Shown here: in pieces, positions 1 to 10,605 of the stretch
Position numbering within the stretch: position 1 is the stretch's first letter
Layout of the letters: each line of letters starts with the position of its first letter
NCBI GenBank assembly: GCA_025200525.1
Contig: CM045762.1
Coordinates: forward strand, 3,286,001 to 3,350,000
Source of the DNA: Camellia lanceoleosa
Taxonomy: Eukaryota; Streptophyta; Magnoliopsida; Ericales; Theaceae
Reading direction: 5' to 3'
Length of the DNA stretch: 64,000 nt
Notes under the pieces: model-generated
Told to the model about the DNA's origin: nothing
Database searches by the model: none
What the model saw: only the letters and a program-made list of their open reading frames with translations
Translations under genes and position numbers: made by a program

Positions 1-831
1 TCATTTCACTTTTTAATAAAATTAAGATTTACTTCAAGATAAACTCTCACTAATATTATAGCATTAATATTCTACAACCTCATTGTATATTTGTCTTGAT
101 CCAAAGTCTTATCCATTGACTATCAATAGGATTTTGTCATTTTAAAAGCAATCTTGTGCTAAATGACTTTGAACCCCCATCTATCTACCTTGAAATCTTT
201 AGTATTTTGCTCATTAAACTAAAAATATTTATTAATTAAAAATTGCTAGATCAAAAAGCTCTCCTCCCCTCCCATCTCCGATTATTATATTTTGATTTGA
301 AAGTAATTGTTATATTTTGATTTAAAAGTAATCAATCGATGTCATGCATCTCTAAGAGGGCTAGATCCACCCAAGTACAAGACCGATCCCACATGACGGT
401 CAGACACTAGGGCATAGAACCCAAACACTTTTGAAAAGAAATCCAATCCCCTACCACCTCATTACAAGTTTTACTATTTAGTATTTTTGCTATAATGATA
501 CCAAAAAAATGTCAAAAGTTTGGCTCACTCACTTAAGCGAGCTTGGAAAAGCTGAAAATTGTAGCCATGTACATGAAATTAAGGACAATGCTGACTAAGA
601 CTTGAATTTGACACAGTTTGATTCACATCTCCATCCTTAGTTCATTGCAAAATCAATAAAAAGGCCTTGGCAAATATATTCAATACATATTGGGGAATTC
701 TATTCATTGAGTTAGCAGTGTTCACAGTAAACTTATGAAACTAAAACAACCCTCACAAAACAATGTAGATGTTAACTGGTCTCATATATTTGAAAACAAA
801 GCATAACAAACAGTACAGTTCAGAGATTCTA
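1..831. other. AT-rich intergenic DNA
   Basis: No gene or recognisable element is seen. The stretch lies downstream of the SCI1-like gene, whose 3' UTR and polyadenylation site must be in its right part. The only structure noted is a 25-bp imperfect direct duplication at 285-309 and 310-334. Confidence 0.6.
285..334. repeat. 25-bp direct tandem duplication
   Basis: Two adjacent copies of a 25-bp AT-rich unit starting TTATATTTTGATTT, with two mismatches. It is a local slippage-type duplication with no evident function. Confidence 0.7.
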
Positions 832-1576
832 CTATTGCTTAATTTTCCACTTATGGGCTGACCGAGGTGCAGTCTCAATGCCCTTGTAGTATCGGGATTC
901 AAGCTCATGGCTGTTCCAGTCCTTGACAAAATGTGAAAACAGATCATGTGCCGACTCCGACGAAAGATCTGAAAAAAACATGTTTTTCTCTTCCTTCAGC
1001 CATGTTGCAAATTCATTGTTCTTAGAGAAGTAGTCATCCATAGACAGCACTTGGAAATTTAGTTTCTGAAACCATCCCACCAAAAGAGAGAATAGAGCAA
1101 AAATTAGGGAAACAATATGCACATCCAAAAATAAATATGTTAATAATAGAAATAATATCCTCACCACCCAAAGTTTCCGGTAGTATAATCAAATAAGAGT
1201 GTAAACAAGAGAAGACACTAGTGAGTGTTAAATGACTCAAGTTTTATCCAAAAAAAATTAACACGTTAATCCATGAATGAATTAAAACAAAGGTGTATTC
1301 CATTGCTAATCATGATTGTCTGGACCCTATGTTAATTTTATTTTTAGAAAATTAAAAAAAAAAAAAACTTTTTCTTTCAGATCAATTGAGGGAAAACATA
1401 TAAGAACTTTCACACCAATGTGCTCCCCTGACGTCATTGCCAGTGGCTGTCTCAAACCACCCCTTCATATCCTAAGGCATGACTTAAACCTAGCCTCATA
1501 GCCTCGCCAGCCCCCATGGACAAACTCTCCTACAAAAATGAGGCCTACCTATCCTCTGGGGCTTCTTCCTTGCTAC

Positions 1577-1613
<37 letters not shown>

Positions 1614-3688
1614 CCTCCCTCTCTGCATCTTTGGTGATCTTGGGCCATCTTAGTGTATACTATGATTATCAGAGGGCCCATGGCCTGTCCAAATCACAAA
1701 TGACCACCCCACACACATTCAAAACAACAAAATGGGTAATCAGATTAATCGTAAATGATAAGACCAGCCCTAATATTCCTGTAGTTCACTGCCTTAGATG
1801 GCAGTAATGCAAAAAAATAAAACCAGGATTATCTGGAGCAATAAGTAAAGGACTAAAACACAAGCAAACAAAACAAACTTTGACCTAACACTATTAACAT
1901 GGGAACAAATTACAGCTTACAGCATTTTCAAGGGAATACTAAATAAGAAAACTCACCGACTGATCATCATGCTTGCTTCGTTTACTTTTCTGCTTCTCTT
2001 TCGATTTCTTTTCTGGAGCAATATCAGCAAATCAGTATAATCTCAAATTTTATTAAATCCTCATTTTTAGTAGCATTAGTAGAAATATCATCCGTTTTGG
2101 AGCTAGAACTCTCAAACTAGAATCCAAGCTACAAAAAGAATATGACTGAAATTGGATGCCCAATCAAACCAGCATGGAACAGGAGAATACAAAACCTCCA
2201 GTTCCTTAACTTATGAAACAAGAAACGGTCAATATTTGAAAATTTAACAAATCATCAAGATATATGCACGCATGTAGCTTCATGATAGAGTGGGCAAAGT
2301 CTCAGGCAAAATGAATTATAATAGGTAAGATGTCCAAATGTCATTTTTCCTAGTTGCGTTGGAAAACAATGTTTTGTGGGCATCTACAAGATCAGTATCA
2401 CCACTAGTCTTATAGCCCACATTTCCAGGACAATGTGAGGAGTTTACCTCAGTGTATAAGAAAAGAGAAGGGATGAAATATACATGCCCCGACCTTACCC
2501 CTTGAGAACTTTAGGAAAAAATTATAACCCTGTACACTATTAAATGATATTCCATTCTGGTTGCTTTCATTTGCAAGTTGTGAGGCAGAAACATGCAAGT
2601 TTTGGAGGATGTAGACAAAAGGTGGAGGCAGAAGGGGCTTTGTGGGTGGTGATGGGGCTGCAACCTCAAGAAAATGCAATGCCCCTCTTGAAATGATCTC
2701 TTTGTTCTATGGTTGTCCACCAATTATTTCATGCGATACTAGACTTGCTACAAGTGATCTTTAATTTTAACCAACTTTAGAATTAGATTTAGATCTCAAT
2801 CATGTAGCAGGATATCTGCAGCCCTAGATTTAATTCTTCAGGCAAATATTGTTGAACTACAGGAGGCTGACCAAATGACTATACAAAGCCTCTCAAGGGG
2901 TAGGATTTGGTTGACGCATGACATGACAGGTGGTATCAAACCACCATTCAGCTAAAGGAACCCAATTCTTAGGCCTGTCAATCACCTCTCCATACCATAC
3001 AGTTTTCCAAACATCTGTTAATGACCTTTGTTTGTCCAAAATGGACTGGTGAAAATTGAGTATGTATTTTAAACCCTAATACCAAATACACTTCATTTGA
3101 TTTTAGAAAGGAACACCCACCCATTTCAGATTTAAAACACACTATATGAATAAAAAGTAGATTAAAAAAGAAATAAATAATCAACAAAAGACAAACATTG
3201 TCCTCCTGCAAAGTAATATACTACATATGAATCTAAAAATACATGATAAAAATAAAAAAAATTAAAAAATAACCTTTATCAGTATGGTGTTTGGAAGACC
3301 TATGAGAATTCTTGCTCCTCTTGGATTTGTCTTTCTTTTCGGTCTTACTGCTCTTGGCTTCCTCATCTTCTTCTAAACGTCTACGTTTTTTGCTTTTCCT
3401 ATCATCTATCAAATTCCAAAGAATAAACCATAAATAAGTAGAAAGATTGCAATTGCAGAAGATGCACACACATGCACATCTCTCAAATCGAATTATCATT
3501 CACCAATTTAGGAGAATGAGTCTTCGATTGGGAGTTAAATATTCCCAGGAACCAAACACTACCGAAAGAATTTAGAGAGAGAGAGAGAGAGAAAGTGAAA
3601 AACCTCCAGAGTCGTAAACGGAGCTTCTCTTCTTCTTCTTCTTCCTCCTCTCCTCCTCCTCCTCCTTGGAGCTCCTCTCGCCGCCCAT
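832..3688 (-). CDS. SCI1: Style cell-cycle inhibitor 1-like protein, four exons
   Basis: Coding exons on the minus strand are 3688-3604, 3405-3274, 2012-1957 and 1065-832. Every intron has GT/AG ends and phases agree, giving 507 bp including TAG, or 168 residues. The first ATG has a G at +4 (ATGGG) and follows a CT-rich leader. Residues 1-90 are extremely basic and charged (runs of E, K and R, then KSKKRRR and KSKRSK motifs), typical of a disordered nuclear protein. The C-terminal 70 residues form the conserved domain: DDYFSKNNEFATWLKEEK, then FFSDLSS, FVKDWNS, and RSAHKWKIK at the end. I recognise this as the SCI1 family, nuclear proteins described in tobacco as restraining cell proliferation in stigma and style; length is close to family members. 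The frame is intact. Intron 2 is 1,261 bp and intron 3 is 891 bp. A generic Lys-rich nuclear protein is the main alternative, but the C-terminal block argues against it. Confidence 0.82.
1581..1624. repeat. (CT)n microsatellite in intron 3
   Basis: About fourteen CT dinucleotides followed by a CCCT-type run, inside the third intron of the SCI1-like gene. It is read directly from the sequence. The open frames across it are artefacts. Confidence 0.9.
3574..3592. repeat. (GA)n microsatellite in intron 1
   Basis: Short GA run just inside intron 1 of the SCI1-like gene, which reads as CT on the coding strand. Confidence 0.85.
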
Positions 3689-3735
3689 CACCACCGCCTT
3701 CGATTTTCCGTCGCTAACAGAACGAACACAGACGC

Positions 3736-3773
<38 letters not shown>

Positions 3774-3910
3774 GACTTGGATGGGCTTGGCCTTGGTATT
3801 GGGCTATCTCACAATTCATGCGATCATAGGCTTGGGCTTTAGAAGGCTTCTTTTCTTTTTGTCATAGAAAGAATAAATCCAAAGGTCGTGGAATGAGTTC
3901 TAATGGGCCT
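3689..3910 (-). promoter_or_regulatory. Promoter and 5' UTR of the SCI1-like gene with four site II elements
   Basis: The first ~80 bp upstream of the ATG hold a pure 15-copy GA/CT dinucleotide run (3741-3770), common in plant leaders. Further upstream are four TGGGCY hexamers on the plus strand (3782, 3800, 3833, 3904), which read as RGCCCA on the coding strand. These are site II elements, known TCP-factor sites found in promoters of cell-cycle and ribosomal-protein genes. Clustering within 130 bp suggests proliferation-linked expression, which fits a cell-cycle regulator. No clear TATA box is seen. Confidence 0.5.
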
Positions 3911-4302
3911 GTCTTTATTATTAAAATGATTGGCCTGGTCAGATTTTTTTGAAATTCAACCCACGTTTCAGTGACCCGTTTGTTTTATTTTGGGTTGTTT
4001 GTCGTTCATTTTATTTATTTTTTATTTTTCAATTTTTGTAAAATTGTTCAGTGTAACTTATGCTATTATTTCACCTAATCATGATACATTTTTGTTATTT
4101 TCAATATATTGGAGCTTTTTTTGTGCAATTTTCCCTATCTTGGAGATTTTTTTTTTAAGATCCCTGGTATTAAGATTTAAGCATAAAGGGCACTCAATAT
4201 TTTCATAATGTCTAAGATCCCTTAATATCGATCCAGAGAAAATTCGACTTAGAGAAAATTCGATCCAAAGAATTTTTCTAGATAAATCACAGAGAAAATT
4301 CC
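3911..4302. other. AT-rich intergenic DNA
   Basis: T-rich stretches and no gene or element recognised. The open frame near 3990-4208 is low-complexity Phe/Leu/Ile sequence and is not supported as a gene. Confidence 0.5.
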
Positions 4303-4510
4303 AAATTTCTCTGGATACATCACAGAGAAAATTTTACATATTACCGACACTAAATTTCTTTGGACACATCACAGAGAAAATTTTACACATCACCCACACC
4401 AAATTTCTCTGGACACATCACAGAGAAATTTTACACATCTCCAATACTAAATTTCTCTGGACACATCATAGAGAAAATTTTACACATCACCAACACCAAA
4501 TTTCTTTGCG
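4303..4510. repeat. 49-bp tandem repeat, about four copies
   Basis: Units begin AAATTTCTYTGGAYACATCA at 4303, 4352, 4401 and 4449, with a partial fifth at 4498. Spacings are 49, 49, 48 and 49 bp. Each unit contains CACAGAGAAAATTTTAC(A)CAT. Irregular half-units (GAGAAAATTC and similar) continue upstream to about 4240. Units differ by a few substitutions, so the array is moderately old. No coding capacity. Confidence 0.85.
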
Positions 4511-4684
4511 TTCAAACTAGAGAAAATTGAAATTTTTCTGAGTTCAAACTAAGAATTTTTTTTTCCTTTTCCTTTTCTTATTTCAACTTCTGTTTATTAA
4601 CAATACTGTTGTTGTTGACCATTACTCCATATCCAGTTTATGCAACCATAATATTTCTACAAAACCCTTTACAATGACATTAGA

Positions 4685-5832
4685 CACTACAAGAAAATAT
4701 AGATTTCGTGACTAAAATTAATTTTTTCGTCGCTGAAAGTAGTACAAATGGTGACTAAAATGAATTTAGTCGCCAAAATTGGTGACTTTTGCCGACTAAA
4801 AGGGTTTAGTCGCCGAATACAAGGCTTTTAGTGACTATAAGGCAGTTTAGTCGCCCAATGTGGGGGTTTTAGCGACTAAAGTCAGTTTAGTAGCCAAAAG
4901 TGATGGTTTTTGGCGACTAAAATAATTTAGTAGCCAAAAGTGATGGTTTTGGCGACTAAGACACAGATTGGTTGCCGATTGTAGGTGTTTTGCCGACTAA
5001 ACACAGATTGGTCGCTGAAAGTGAAGGTTTTTGGCTACAAAAAAAAAATAGTAGCTAAAAACTGAGTATTGCCGACTAAAATTCAGTTTAGTAGCCAAAA
5101 TGGGACGTTTTGGGCGACTAAAAACAGGTTTAGTCGCCAAAACTACTTATTTTTAGGCGAAACTTAATTTTTTGGCGACTAAATTATAATTAGTAGCTGA
5201 AAATGATAGAATTGGCAACTAAAAATTTAATTTAGTCGCCAAAAGTGGCATAAATTTTTTTTTAGTAAATAATTTATTTTTTACATAAAGTATATTGAAT
5301 TAAAAAAATTATATATATATATATTATTTTGTATTAATAGCGGTTAATATACTATATAAATAATATATATTGCATATATATTCATGTGATATTATAGTGG
5401 CATAGTGGAGGGAGTGTGTTGCAAAAAGTTTGGCGTGTGGTGGTGGGATGTCTCAGGTTCGAAACCTGCGAGCAACAGGTTCAACATTTTTTTTTAAAAT
5501 ATGCTTTTGGCGACTAAAACAGGTGGTTCAGTTTTGGTGACAAAAAAAATAGTCGGGAAATGTATAAATTAAAAAAAATAATAATTTACTATTGGTGATT
5601 AAAAATTTAGTCGCCAAATGTATAATTAAAAAAAAAAAAAGAGCTTTGACGACGAAATTTGTGGTCGTTACAGAGTTTGTTTTTGGCGACTAAAAGTGAG
5701 TTAGTCGCCAATACCTTCCGCAACGGTTTACCAGCGACCAACATGGCGACTAAAAAATTTAGTCGGGAAAACCTAAAACCCGACTTTTGGCGACTAAAAA
5801 TTTAATCGCCAAAAGTGATTTTTTTTGTAGTG
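4685..5832. mobile_element. Non-autonomous CACTA (En/Spm) transposon with subterminal repeat arrays
   Basis: The element begins CACTACAAGAAAAT (4685) and ends TTTTTTTTGTAGTG (5832), the canonical CACTA terminal inverted repeat. It is flanked by a perfect 3-bp target duplication AGA (4682-4684 and 5833-5835). At 1,148 bp it has no transposase. Both subterminal regions are packed with GGCGACTAAA and its complement TTTAGTCGCC in direct and inverted orientation; such subterminal motifs are where CACTA TnpA-type proteins bind. The 3' part also carries these motifs, so the element is structurally whole and could be mobilised in trans. An AT-rich core at 5270-5400 and a tRNA-like segment (5398-5490) sit in the middle. 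Confidence 0.95.
5398..5490 (+). repeat. tRNA-derived (SINE-like) segment inside the CACTA element
   Basis: An A-box match TGGCATAGTGG (5398-5408) and a perfect B box GGTTCGAAACC (5456-5466) lie in the same orientation. A T run at about 5485 could terminate RNA polymerase III. The B box sits in a 4-bp T-arm-like stem. The A-B spacing of 58 bp is longer than in most tRNAs, and no full cloverleaf can be folded by eye, so this is more likely a degenerate SINE head or tRNA relic than a gene. Confidence 0.35.
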
Positions 5833-5929
5833 AGAATTAAACATTCAAAAAATACAAGGACCAACCAACATTTCAATCCTTAGTGAGCATTTTGTGTGGT
5901 ATGATTTTCTTACCTGGCTAGATCTAGAT

Positions 5930-7939
5930 TATAGCGATCCCGGTTTTTCTCGTCATATATTGTGTTCCGGACTTAGGTTCCGTGGTTATATATTGTTGTC
6001 TTATCCTTGCTTCCATCCTTAAATTCTTTGTATTTGAGTTGTGGGATGTATTGGTTAGATTTGGAACAAGTTGGTTGTGAGTTGACTCAAATAGTTGCTG
6101 TCCAGATTTTGACTTCTTCGCTCGAGCGAGGGTTCCTGCGCTCAAACGAGCTTTATGTGGTGTGTCTCTTTGCTCGAGCGAGCACTCTTGCGCTCAAGCG
6201 TGCGTCTGCATCTTTGAAAAACCTGAAAGTTGGTGTTCTTCGCTCAAGCGAGGCTTGTGTCGCTTGAGCGAGCGAGCCCTATGTTTTGTGTTCCTTCGCT
6301 CGAGTGAGAACTCTTGCGCTCAAGCGACGTTTCTTGCGCTCCAGCGAGGTTCTATTGTGTCTGGTCGCTTGAGCGACCACTCCTTCGCTCGAGCGAGCCT
6401 TGTATATATCAGTTCGCAGCAGCGTGATTCTACCTCACTTTTTTATCCCTATTTCTCTCCAAACCGTAGATCCAGTTGTCCCTATCTTCACACACACACT
6501 CTCTCTCTCTCTACAAATACACGTTGTTCTAGAGGTTCTCTACCCTAGTCCCTTTGTATAAAAGTTAGAGCTTGGCTCGGGCTATCTATTGATTCGAAAA
6601 AGGTTGGTTTTGGAGCATTTTGGGTTTTCTTCTTCTTCTCTTTTAAGCTTCTCCATTTGAGGTGGGGATAATCTACTCAATCTTATGAGCTTTAACATAA
6701 ATGTTAGTTATTTTGTATAAATTGTGAGATTTGGAAATTTTGAGAAGTTAGGGTTAGAAATTTGTAATGTTTGAAAAGGGGTTTTTCCACTTTTGGGCTC
6801 CATTGTGAATGTGAGGTCTAAAAAAGGGGTTATGTGTATATAATTGATATAATTGGGCCTTGGGTGCAATATTTGAAAAAGGGGGACTAGTGACCTAATT
6901 TAAATTGAATAAAATCATTGTATGATTAATGAAATAAATTGTGAAAATATGAAATTGATTTGGAAATCTTGAAATTGGATGGAATTGGGATTAATTGGTG
7001 TAGTTGGATTGATGAATCACTCATCTATGAATAATGTAATAAATTATCTGTTTAATAAATTTATTTATCTGTTTAGAAATAACTGTTTTGGGCTATCGGT
7101 GGAGGATAGTCTTGATTGTTGTAGATACTGCATGATGATTAGATAAATTGAAACTAATCAATTGAATTATGTCATTGAATATGATGGTTGGATTAAAATA
7201 TTGAATATGTGAATTGTTGGGTCATTGTATATGCCAACATGTTTAATACATTGTATATGTATCTTTGTATGTGAGGAGATACGGGATGTACTCCATTGTG
7301 TGGGAGGAGATAGGGGATGGACTCCATTGATAACTAAGTTGGCTGGAGTGTCCTGTGTGAAAGTCCCGAAATCTTATTTATTTATGGGTGCCAGTTCCCT
7401 AGGATGTAGTTCCGTAAAATGGCAAGTGTATGGAAGTGCATGAATGAGGTTTCTAATTGAAGCGTTAATATTATGAGTTGTAGTCTCATTTTAAATTGAT
7501 TTGGATAAATGAAAGGAAATGGGTTGAAGCGTGGATATAAATGTTGTTTGGTTATAGAAGGAATGTAAGCTGATATATAAGTGCTAAATATTTATCGAAT
7601 GCTAGTTTTTTAGTTAATTCTCATACACTGTTTAGCATATCTCTACTAGACTTTGGCTCACCTTACTTGGGACACCATTTTCAGGTACAGGTGGCATGCC
7701 GCCTCTAAGGTCATAGTTTGGGAGGTCTCGAGGCTGAAGTCTCTGTTTTGGTTGTTTTGTTTTATGCTATATGTTTTTATTTTCCAAGCTGAAGGCTTTA
7801 ATTGTAAAGGGCTTTTGACCCTCTTTTGTTGTAACCAAGTTATACTTGGAAAGATGTAAGCCCGTAGGGCATCCATTTGGTTATTAACATGTAACCGCTT
7901 TTGTAAAGAACACTATGATGAATGTAAATATGATGTTTC
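5930..7939 (+). mobile_element. Long LTR, copy 1 of the TATAGCGA family (3' end lost)
   Basis: Starts TATAGCGATCCCGG and is collinear with copies at 14817-16306 and 56855-58877. Shared blocks in order: the TATAGCGAYCC start, an array of CGCTCGAGCGAGC palindromes (6115-6405), a GTATATATCAG TATA-like box (about 6402), a CT-rich leader, an AGGTRGGGATAATCTACTC donor-like site (about 6660), GGGCTATCGGTGGAGGATAG (about 7090), and a GATGTAAGCCCGTAGGGCAT block near the end. Copy 3 ends about 70 bp further on in GGGGGCATTACA. Here the sequence instead passes into the 680-bp tandem array at TTTCC, a short match shared by both. No open frame of significance. It lacks coding domains, so LTR identity rests on family structure. 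Confidence 0.7.
6115..6405. promoter_or_regulatory. Array of CGCTCGAGCGA palindromes upstream of the LTR TATA box
   Basis: About a dozen exact or near copies of a 10-13 bp palindromic motif built on GCTCGAGC (variants CGCTCAAGCGAGC and CGCTTGAGCGAGC), irregularly spaced 15-30 bp apart and ending next to TATATATCAG. The position fits a U3 enhancer array. The same array is present in copy 2 (15005-15425) and weakly in copy 3. The Ser/Glu/Arg-rich open frames across it come from the repeats and are not proteins. Confidence 0.6.
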
Positions 7940-8351
7940 CTTTATTAAAATTAGATCTTCATCATAAATAAATAAAATAAAATAACTCATAAAAGGGTAA
8001 GAGTAAAATGCAAAAATTATTAATTTGACACCAATTGATACACATGTGAAAGTAGATTTAGTAATTTGTTGTAAACTAATGAAAAGGTAATTAAGCGTAA
8101 TAAAGTTGTCACTTTCTTGGATATATTTGTTTTAATTTGACACATTCAATCATATCTAGGTAAATTTACTTCGTAGACAATACTTTCCTTGTGAGAGGTC
8201 AAAAGATTAAAAAAAATAAAAAATTAATTTCTTGATTTCAAAAACATTACATTTAAAAGATTAAATTACTTTAAAAAAAATTGATTGGTAAAATAAAAGT
8301 CAGTTAATATTTTCTTTGAACAATTTTTTTTATCTCATTTTAAAATTAATT
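7939..8351. repeat. 680-bp tandem array, unit 1 (left part)
   Basis: First unit of the array, anchored on CCTTTATTAAAATTA at 7939. It is interrupted at 8351 by a solo LTR and resumes at 10606. With the insertion removed the unit is about 684 bp, equal to its neighbours, so the LTR arrived after the array formed. Confidence 0.85.
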
Positions 8352-10605
8352 TGTGATTACCGGGTCCTTGTTTTCTTTATTTTACTTCTTTCTCCCTCCT
8401 CTTTCTTTTTTTTTTTTTTTTTTGTTTTGTTTTGTTTTGTTTTTTTTTATCTTCGTTGGATTAATCACGGTTAAAATTAGTCCTCTAAATAATAGTCTTT
8501 GTTTTCGTTTTGTTCGGGGACTTAAATCTCTCTTGTTTCGGAGGATGCGCGGCTGAGTCCGGAGTACCCAAGAATGAAGTCGGAAAATTCTGGGCTGGAG
8601 GCCAGGGGTCGCACGTGCGGGGAGTGAAGCCGCACGTGTGGAATTTAGGGGATTGTTTGGCTGGCTTCTGCTTAAATTGCAGGTGCGGAGAGAGAGGTGC
8701 GGGAGAGGAGCCTGACGCAGGGGATGAGGGTCGACGCGCGGAGGGCGCTCCGACGCGTGGGAAGGGCACGCACGTAAGCGACAAATCAAAACCCTATTTT
8801 TCTTACACTTTTGGCTGAACTTGTAACACATTTTGGGGCTTTCATTCTCACTCTAAAACCTATTTTCTTCTCCTCCTTCGCTCTAGAAAACCTCCCCAAA
8901 CATTAAACCGTCTTGATTCTTGTAATCCTTGGGGGTTTAGATCATTATCCTCACTCTCAAATCTTGAAGATCTAGTTGGGGCTCTTCCTGGGGTGATGGA
9001 AATCAAGGCTCCTTCTCATCCTTGAAGTTAGGGTTTCACTTCTTCTTCTTCATCAAGCTTAAGGTAGGGATTTCTTGAGTTATATATGTGTGTTATGTCA
9101 TATTTGTGTTGAATTTGATTTTGTATCAAATGTAGAGAGAGTTTCTAAATAAATAGGTTTTGATTTCACTTATTTCTTTGATCTATTTACCCATGAGGAT
9201 GTTCTTTATAAAAACTCAAGAAAAACATGATTTTGGTTTGGTTTCACCATGAAATGGGAAAGGATTGGGTTTTTGATGAAACCCTAGAAATTGGGGGTTT
9301 TTAGAAAATATGAGAATAACCATGAAATTCTTTCTTTCTTGTGTTTAAATGAGTTAATGGGTGTGCACTTCATAATGTGACATAAAGAAATGATACTTTT
9401 CTTGATGTAAGAGAATGGAAGACTTTTTAAAGACTAATGTTGAATGCATGGATATATTTAATTGTAAGATGAGAATTGTTGTGTACTATGGAAGTGTGAA
9501 AATCATAAGTATTGGAATTAATGTTTGAAAACATTACATGTAGTCATGATGAGACAATGTTGCTAAGAATTGTGAAAGGTGAAATTGTGGCTAAGTGTAG
9601 ATGACATATGGTTATCTTGGGGAAGAGCATTGAAAAGAGGTAATGGGAAATATGGTTGTTGGCATTATTGTAGAGACTTTGAGAATGGAGACATGTTATG
9701 AGATATGAGAAATCATCGCATTGCATACTCACTTATGTTATTATTAATTTTGCATTGTAAATTTCGATTGAAGATAATTGTTTCATGAAAGAACATAATA
9801 ATGCAATGAGAACTATGGTAATGTAAAAGGGGTAAATACGTGGTAAGTCCGGATAAGGGGTGTAGTTGAACTTGATAAGTTGGCCTAAGTGTCCATGATG
9901 AAAGACCAGAAACCTGCGCGGATAGGTGTCAAGCCTCCTGCTAATACCGTAAAATGATGAATTGATAGCACTTGTAGAGTCTACTTGCAGACACTAGTCT
10001 AAGGATTACCAGTGTCGTATTTACCGTTCCTATTGTTTTAAATTGAAAGTTTTGAGATGTGTTGAGATTGCAAGTTTTTATTTAAAAATGGAAACCTTCA
10101 AGAAGAGCATGAAATGAATTTTCTTTAAAAAGAGCATGGCATGGACATTTGCATTTTCATTGAGAATTACATAACTGTATATACTTTGTTAAAATTTCTC
10201 GGCTTTATGCTCACCCCTATGGGATTTTGGTGCAGGTAAAGATGTAGTGATTCCGCCGAATTGAGGGCGTGGATATTCTGTGAAGAGTAATAACTCTCTT
10301 ATTTTTGTTGTGAAATTTTTGTAAAGCCAAGGGCTAAATATGTATGGGTCCGTGAGACTATTTTGTGTAACCGGGCTATTGCCCTGAAAGATGTAAGCCC
10401 TTAAGGGCATTTTATTGTTTTAAGACTGGATGTTTCACATGCTATAGATTCATGTGTTCTTTTGCTTCGTTGAATGTATATCGCATGTGGAACTTTGTAT
10501 TAAACTCATTTATTGAATATGTGAAGATGGAAGGATTATTGTTATTGTTTAGTGATTGATCATTAATTGTGGGTAGTTCATGTTGAATAATATAGGGGCG
10601 TTACA
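8352..10605 (+). mobile_element. Solo LTR, TGTGATTACC family, inserted in the tandem array
   Basis: Starts TGTGATTACCGGG and ends GGGGCGTTACA (TG...CA). Target duplication is TAATT (8347-8351) against TAATC (10606-10610), 4 of 5 matching, and removing it rejoins an interrupted 680-bp unit. It holds a GC-rich block (8560-8780) with CACGTG palindromes (GCACGTGCGG, GCACGTGTGG), a CT-rich leader, AAGGTAGGGATTTC at 9061, and a GATGTAAGCCCTTAAGGGCAT block at about 10390 resembling the end of the TATAGCGA family. No coding domains are present. At 2,254 bp it is a long LTR of Gypsy type; its internal region was presumably lost by LTR-LTR recombination. Confidence 0.75.

Noticed and set aside
3990..4208. 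Hydrophobic open frame that could be a small membrane protein
   Set aside because: T-rich low-complexity sequence with no start context, homologue or conservation evidence.
6115..6405. CRISPR-like look of regularly repeated palindromes
   Set aside because: Motifs are short, variably spaced and in a plant LTR; there are no uniform spacers or cas genes.
6007..6548. Ser/Glu/Arg-rich open frames on both strands
   Set aside because: They are translations of the CGCTCGAGCGA palindrome array in an LTR; they recur at 14908-15554 for the same reason.
8382..8831. Proline/arginine-rich open frames on both strands
   Set aside because: They lie over a GC-rich island of a solo LTR, where stops are rare by composition; no domain or start context.
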